DNA from: Planctomycetota bacterium
GTDB taxonomy: Bacteria; Planctomycetota; Planctomycetia; Pirellulales; Lacipirellulaceae
Assembly: GCA_029259945.1 (NCBI GenBank)
Contig: JAJDEF010000022.1
Span: forward strand, 400,211-464,210
DNA length: 64,000 nt
Direction of reading: 5' to 3'
A model generated the notes under the pieces. The model worked only from the letters and a program-made list of their open reading frames with translations, ran no database searches and was not told the DNA's origin. The first letter of the stretch is position 1. Every line of letters starts with the position of its first letter. A program made the position numbers and the translations under genes. Shown here piece by piece: positions 63,879 through 64,000 of the stretch.

Positions 63879-64000
63879 TCAAGAGGGTTGCGTAAAATTC
63901 CAGGGTTTATTTTCTTTGAGGATGGCATTGAGGATCAGGAGCAGCTTTCGCATGCAGGCAGTGAGGGCGGTCATTTTGGTTTTGCCTCGGCTGAGTAATT
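63879..64000 (-). CDS. IS110 family transposase, C-terminal end only (cut by window edge)
   Basis: Reading the minus strand from the window edge gives 40 codons ending at a TGA at 63879. The residues SRGKTKMTALTACMRKLLL are followed by ILNAILKENKPW, matching the C-terminus of IS110-type transposases (A-L-x-A-C-M-R-K-L-L and a final P-W). The frame has no stop up to the edge, so an intact transposase may lie beyond. It sits only 22 bases after the DUF368 gene stop. Confidence 0.8.
   Translation of the reverse strand, partial: LLSRGKTKMTALTACMRKLLLILNAILKENKPWNFTQPS

Overview
The window looks like a chromosomal stretch of a member of the Planctomycetota, most likely Pirellulales. The support is several traits typical of that phylum: a giant UvrA made of two fused UvrA copies, a BBP7-like outer-membrane barrel, a PEP-CTERM protein, SpoVG carrying an inserted zinc ribbon, several large planctomycete-type hypothetical proteins, and many palindromic intergenic repeats. 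This placement is inference from gene content, not from a marker gene.

Region 1 (about 0.2-18.6 kb) is a surface-glycan island, all on the minus strand and read from right to left. It starts with a GT4 glycosyltransferase and an FkbM methyltransferase. Next comes a complete-looking CDP-sugar cassette: RfbF, RfbG, a TylC3/TcaB9-like sugar C-methyltransferase, an RmlC-like epimerase and an SDR reductase. A CmcI-type methyltransferase, a GT2, an alpha-1,2-fucosyltransferase (GT11), a terminator, a ColD-like PMP-dependent dehydratase, a second FkbM methyltransferase, a GT25 and a GT10 fucosyltransferase-like enzyme follow. The island ends with a WecA/MraY-like initiating transferase, a UDP-sugar epimerase and a Wzx-like flippase. 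Together these could start, build, decorate and export a lipid-linked glycan carrying O-methylated, fucosylated and branched deoxy sugars.

Region 2 (18.8-36.2 kb) is mixed housekeeping and lineage-specific genes: an M28 peptidase, an ASCH protein, tRNA-Gly, trigger factor with two ClpP proteases, a toxin-antitoxin pair fused in one frame, a lipoprotein, GAPDH, PanB, a DCC thiol protein, two large hypothetical proteins, a DUF3592 protein and a PEP-CTERM protein.

Region 3 (36.3-43.4 kb) is the 2369-residue tandem UvrA. Palindromic repeat DNA is read in frame within its inter-domain linkers.

Region 4 (43.4-64 kb) carries FolC, a CtpA-like S41 protease with an RND/MMPL exporter, the BBP7-like protein, transaldolase, a SEC-C protein, RibD, YjbQ, CsrA with a small neighbour, IspE-SpoVG, a DUF368/PopT undecaprenyl-phosphate translocase (a functional link back to lipid-linked glycan synthesis), and the end of an IS110-family transposase at the window edge. 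Two inverted copies of a composite repeat, each holding a 225-bp MITE-like unit with terminal inverted repeats, lie at about 43.8-44.3 kb and 60.0-60.5 kb.

Start codons were re-chosen from Shine-Dalgarno spacing, signal peptides and family lengths where the longest open frame looked over-extended.
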